Origin: Salminus brasiliensis
Lineage: Eukaryota; Chordata; Actinopteri; Characiformes; Bryconidae
Length of the DNA stretch: 64,000 nt
Direction of reading: 5' to 3'
NCBI RefSeq assembly: GCF_030463535.1
Contig: NC_132879.1
Location: 29,558,133 to 29,622,132 of the forward strand
Both the position numbers and the translations under genes were made by a program. The notes under the pieces were generated by a model. That model ran no database searches. It was not told the origin of the DNA and saw only the letters and a list, made by a program, of their open reading frames with translations. Shown one piece after another: positions 61,925 through 64,000 of the stretch. How positions within the stretch are numbered: position 1 is the stretch's first letter; every line of letters begins with the position of its first letter.

Positions 61925-62082
61925 AAGGCCACTGATGTCAAATGTGACTGGAGGATACACCCAGTATACCACAGCTGGTGTCAGGAGCCAATGGGAAAGT
62001 TGTAGGTTGAACTGCACAAGGTTGAACTGCGCAAACAAACCCTTCAGGTCAGTGTGTATTATTAAAGCAGCACATGGAACTC
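61925..62082 (+). repeat. Four-copy module M, copy A
   Basis: In order: 'actggaggatacacccagta', 'gtcaggagccaatgggaaag', 'aggtcagtgtgtattattaa'. The same order recurs at 63241-63390. A CACCC-like box, a CCAAT box and an ATA-like stretch are spaced as in a promoter. Confidence 0.7.
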
Positions 62083-62137
62083 ATTTAGAAAACATTAAAT
62101 CCAACATCAGGGAAGTTTAAAGTTTTGATTAAAAGTC

Positions 62138-62222
62138 TCACCTTTCCCTTTGGCTCTTGGCAACAACTATTTGGATATTGGGCAGATCCTCCCTCCTCAC
62201 TCACCATCAGTGTGTCAACATC
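62138..62222 (-). repeat. Four-copy module M, copy B (inverted)
   Basis: The minus strand reads 'cactgatggtgagtg', then 'gccaagagccaaagggaaag', matching copy D's 'cattgacggtgagtg' and 'gccaggagccaatgggaaag'. The CCAAT is changed to CCAAA. Confidence 0.6.
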
Positions 62223-62659
62223 CCCCCCAGGCTACCTTCTCTTGTGTCTACTCTTACACTTCAAGATAATGGTTGATTGGCTGTTTTTTAGTGGTTTAAG
62301 TAATGAGGGAAAGCTACTAGTTACTGTGTTGTTGAGTGTGTCTATATGCTGACTGCTATAGTTTTTTATATTGAAATACAGGATCTGTATCAAAAGGATG
62401 TGTACATTAAAGGTGTTTTTATCTAGAATCTTTTGTGTTTTTTGTTTAATAGCCTTTTCTGCCAGTCATTTTAAATATTTACAGTGAATTTACAAGGAAA
62501 AAAGGGCCCTAAAGTTTACAGTGGAAAACTGTGACAACTATAATGCCATAAATAGATGTATCAGCCAAAACACTTATTTCTATAGTATATGGAACTGAGT
62601 CAGCTGTGCTGTTTTTCAACATTGTACAGTGGGTTTGAGAGTGCAACATTTAGAAGTAA

Positions 62660-62731
62660 AACTCCTTTCCTATTCGCTCCTGGCATCAGTTATATATATG
62701 TCCCCGCCCCTCCCCTCGCTGTCAGTGTGTA
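62660..62731 (-). repeat. Four-copy module M, copy C (inverted)
   Basis: The minus strand reads 'acacactgacagcgag', a GC-rich stretch, then 'gatgccaggagcgaatagga', aligning to the other copies. An ATATATATAA stretch replaces the middle segment. Confidence 0.5.
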
Positions 62732-63240
62732 GCCGGCCCAGGGGTTCTCTTAGGTTGGTGTTTATGATTCACATGAGAGTTAATTGATTGGTCTCAGTGT
62801 TCAGGACCGTATGAGCTAGTTATGCATTATGTGCTTGCTGTGAACTGCAGTAGTCACTCAGTACAAGGTTACATTCGCAGGTGTTTTCACAGGTATGTTA
62901 TAGAAAGAAGATACATTTTAATTTGGCTTTCTTTTTTACCAAATGTAAAAAAATACACTGTAATGTCACATGCACATTATATTACCATACATTTTTACAG
63001 ATTTTTCATAGTGGACATAAACCTTAATATAATTAGCCACATGTTTAATTACAGGACATTTTAGTAAAGCAAAGTACTGTATTATATATTTAACAAATCA
63101 GCTGAAGCACAATAATGAACATCAGAAGAAAATCAACACCACAAAAAAAAACAGCAACCTGCTCTTATAACCTACAACAATAGTATATAAAAAACATTCA
63201 CTGCTACCCATTAAAAGTGTAGCCTTTGAGAAATGATAAC

Positions 63241-63390
63241 ACATTGACGGTGAGTGTCAGTGGCTGGAGGACACGCCCAGTATGCAAACAGATGGTGCCA
63301 GGAGCCAATGGGAAAGATGTAGGATTTACTCAGAGGTTGAACTGAACAACAAACCCTACAGGTCAGAGTGTATTATTAAACCAGCACAGC
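63241..63390 (+). repeat. Four-copy module M, copy D
   Basis: Best-preserved copy: 'gacggtgagtgtcagtggct', 'ggaggacacgcccagtatgc', 'gtgccaggagccaatgggaa' and 'ggtcagagtgtattattaaa'. Confidence 0.7.
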
Positions 63391-63714
63391 TGATTTAGAT
63401 ACATGGAACCTGTTCAGAAATGATCAAATCCACTGCAATGATGTTGGATTCCTATAAATGTTACCTTTCTTAATAGTGTGTGCAAAAAAAACTTTATATA
63501 GTTAGCTGCATTTTCCATTACAATCATATATTATTTTTTTCTGTAAAAAAGAAATAAATTATATTTGTAATTATTGGCATATTACTTAAAATAACAGTTG
63601 GCATGTTAATTTACAGATAATATTTGTAAATGTATAGGATGTTGTATACAATACAAAATACAACTATTCTTTAAAAAGATGTTATGTAGTTATAAGATAT
63701 TCTTGGGTCGCCTA

Positions 63715-64000
63715 ACTGTACAGCTTGTTTAAGTCAATGTGGTGCTTGAGGTATATTTTGGATCTTTATCCTCTTGTAGAAGCCGCCCTCTTTTCAGCCT
63801 CAACCTTTTCACAAATGGTTTGACATTTGTATCCAGGATTTGCTGGTATTTTGTGAAATCCATTATTCCTTCCTGCCATGCAATACTGCCAATGTCACTG
63901 GCAGCAACACAACATGACAAATCCATGCATCACAGTTGGCAAGGTGTTCTTGTTATAAAATGCAATTCTCCAAACGTACCATTGCGGATTGTGTCCAAAC
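63715..64000 (-). pseudogene. Tc1/mariner transposase fragment at window edge
   Basis: The minus strand reads IMDFTKYQQILDTNVKPF and then LLQEDKDPKYTS, the Tc1 region around the second catalytic aspartate (QQDNDPKHTS in intact members). It continues past the window; the visible frame is 65 aa. Confidence 0.85.

Overview
The window is a piece of a ray-finned fish nuclear genome. The genes are split by GT-AG introns, the DNA between them is AT-rich, and it is full of microsatellites, Tc1/mariner relics, MITEs (non-autonomous DNA transposons) and tRNA-derived SINE copies with a 3' tail common in ostariophysan fishes. I could not fix the species; a characin- or catfish-like ostariophysan is a guess from the repeat types.

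Three protein-coding genes can be supported. (1) lrrc10b is an intronless leucine-rich-repeat gene on the minus strand at 795-2024. (2) fads2 is a complete 12-coding-exon front-end fatty-acyl desaturase on the plus strand, coding 17106-25628 (445 aa), with a candidate promoter and non-coding first exon near 15290-15613 and poly(A) signals at 26297-26309. (3) eps8l2 is a complete 20-coding-exon EPS8-like actin regulator on the minus strand, coding 53111 down to 28293 (691 aa), with a poly(A) signal at 27732-27727; its upstream 5' exons and promoter were not found. I joined every exon of both split genes by hand and all phases close. fads2 and eps8l2 are convergent, with about 2.7 kb between their stop codons. 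The three genes are not an operon and need not share a pathway: Fads2 makes polyunsaturated fatty acids in the ER, Eps8L2 acts on cortical actin, and Lrrc10b is a little-known LRR protein.

Layout: 1-794, SINE tail and lrrc10b 3' flank; 795-2024, lrrc10b; 2600-3115, CpG-rich island; 3153-3582, purine tract of GA repeats; 4336-4537, MITE; 6820-7985, 11-bp minisatellite; 10445-11480, Tc1 relic; 13135-13770, hAT-like MITE; 15290-26310, fads2; 26575-27330, Tc1 relic; 27727-53127, eps8l2 with introns full of transposon relics; 53128-64000, gene-free repeat-rich DNA ending in a cluster of four related modules (61925-63390) and a Tc1 fragment at the edge.

The points most worth a second look are: an unusual FNMH tetrapeptide at the Fads2 regioselectivity site; a microsatellite of seven overlapping branch-point consensus motifs just before fads2 exon 3; a 15-bp inverted repeat that would bury an eps8l2 5' splice site; a two-codon upstream ORF in eps8l2; the four-copy CACCC/CCAAT-like module; and the 11-bp minisatellite that stays open in all three forward frames. 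I found no evidence of a wholly new multi-gene system.
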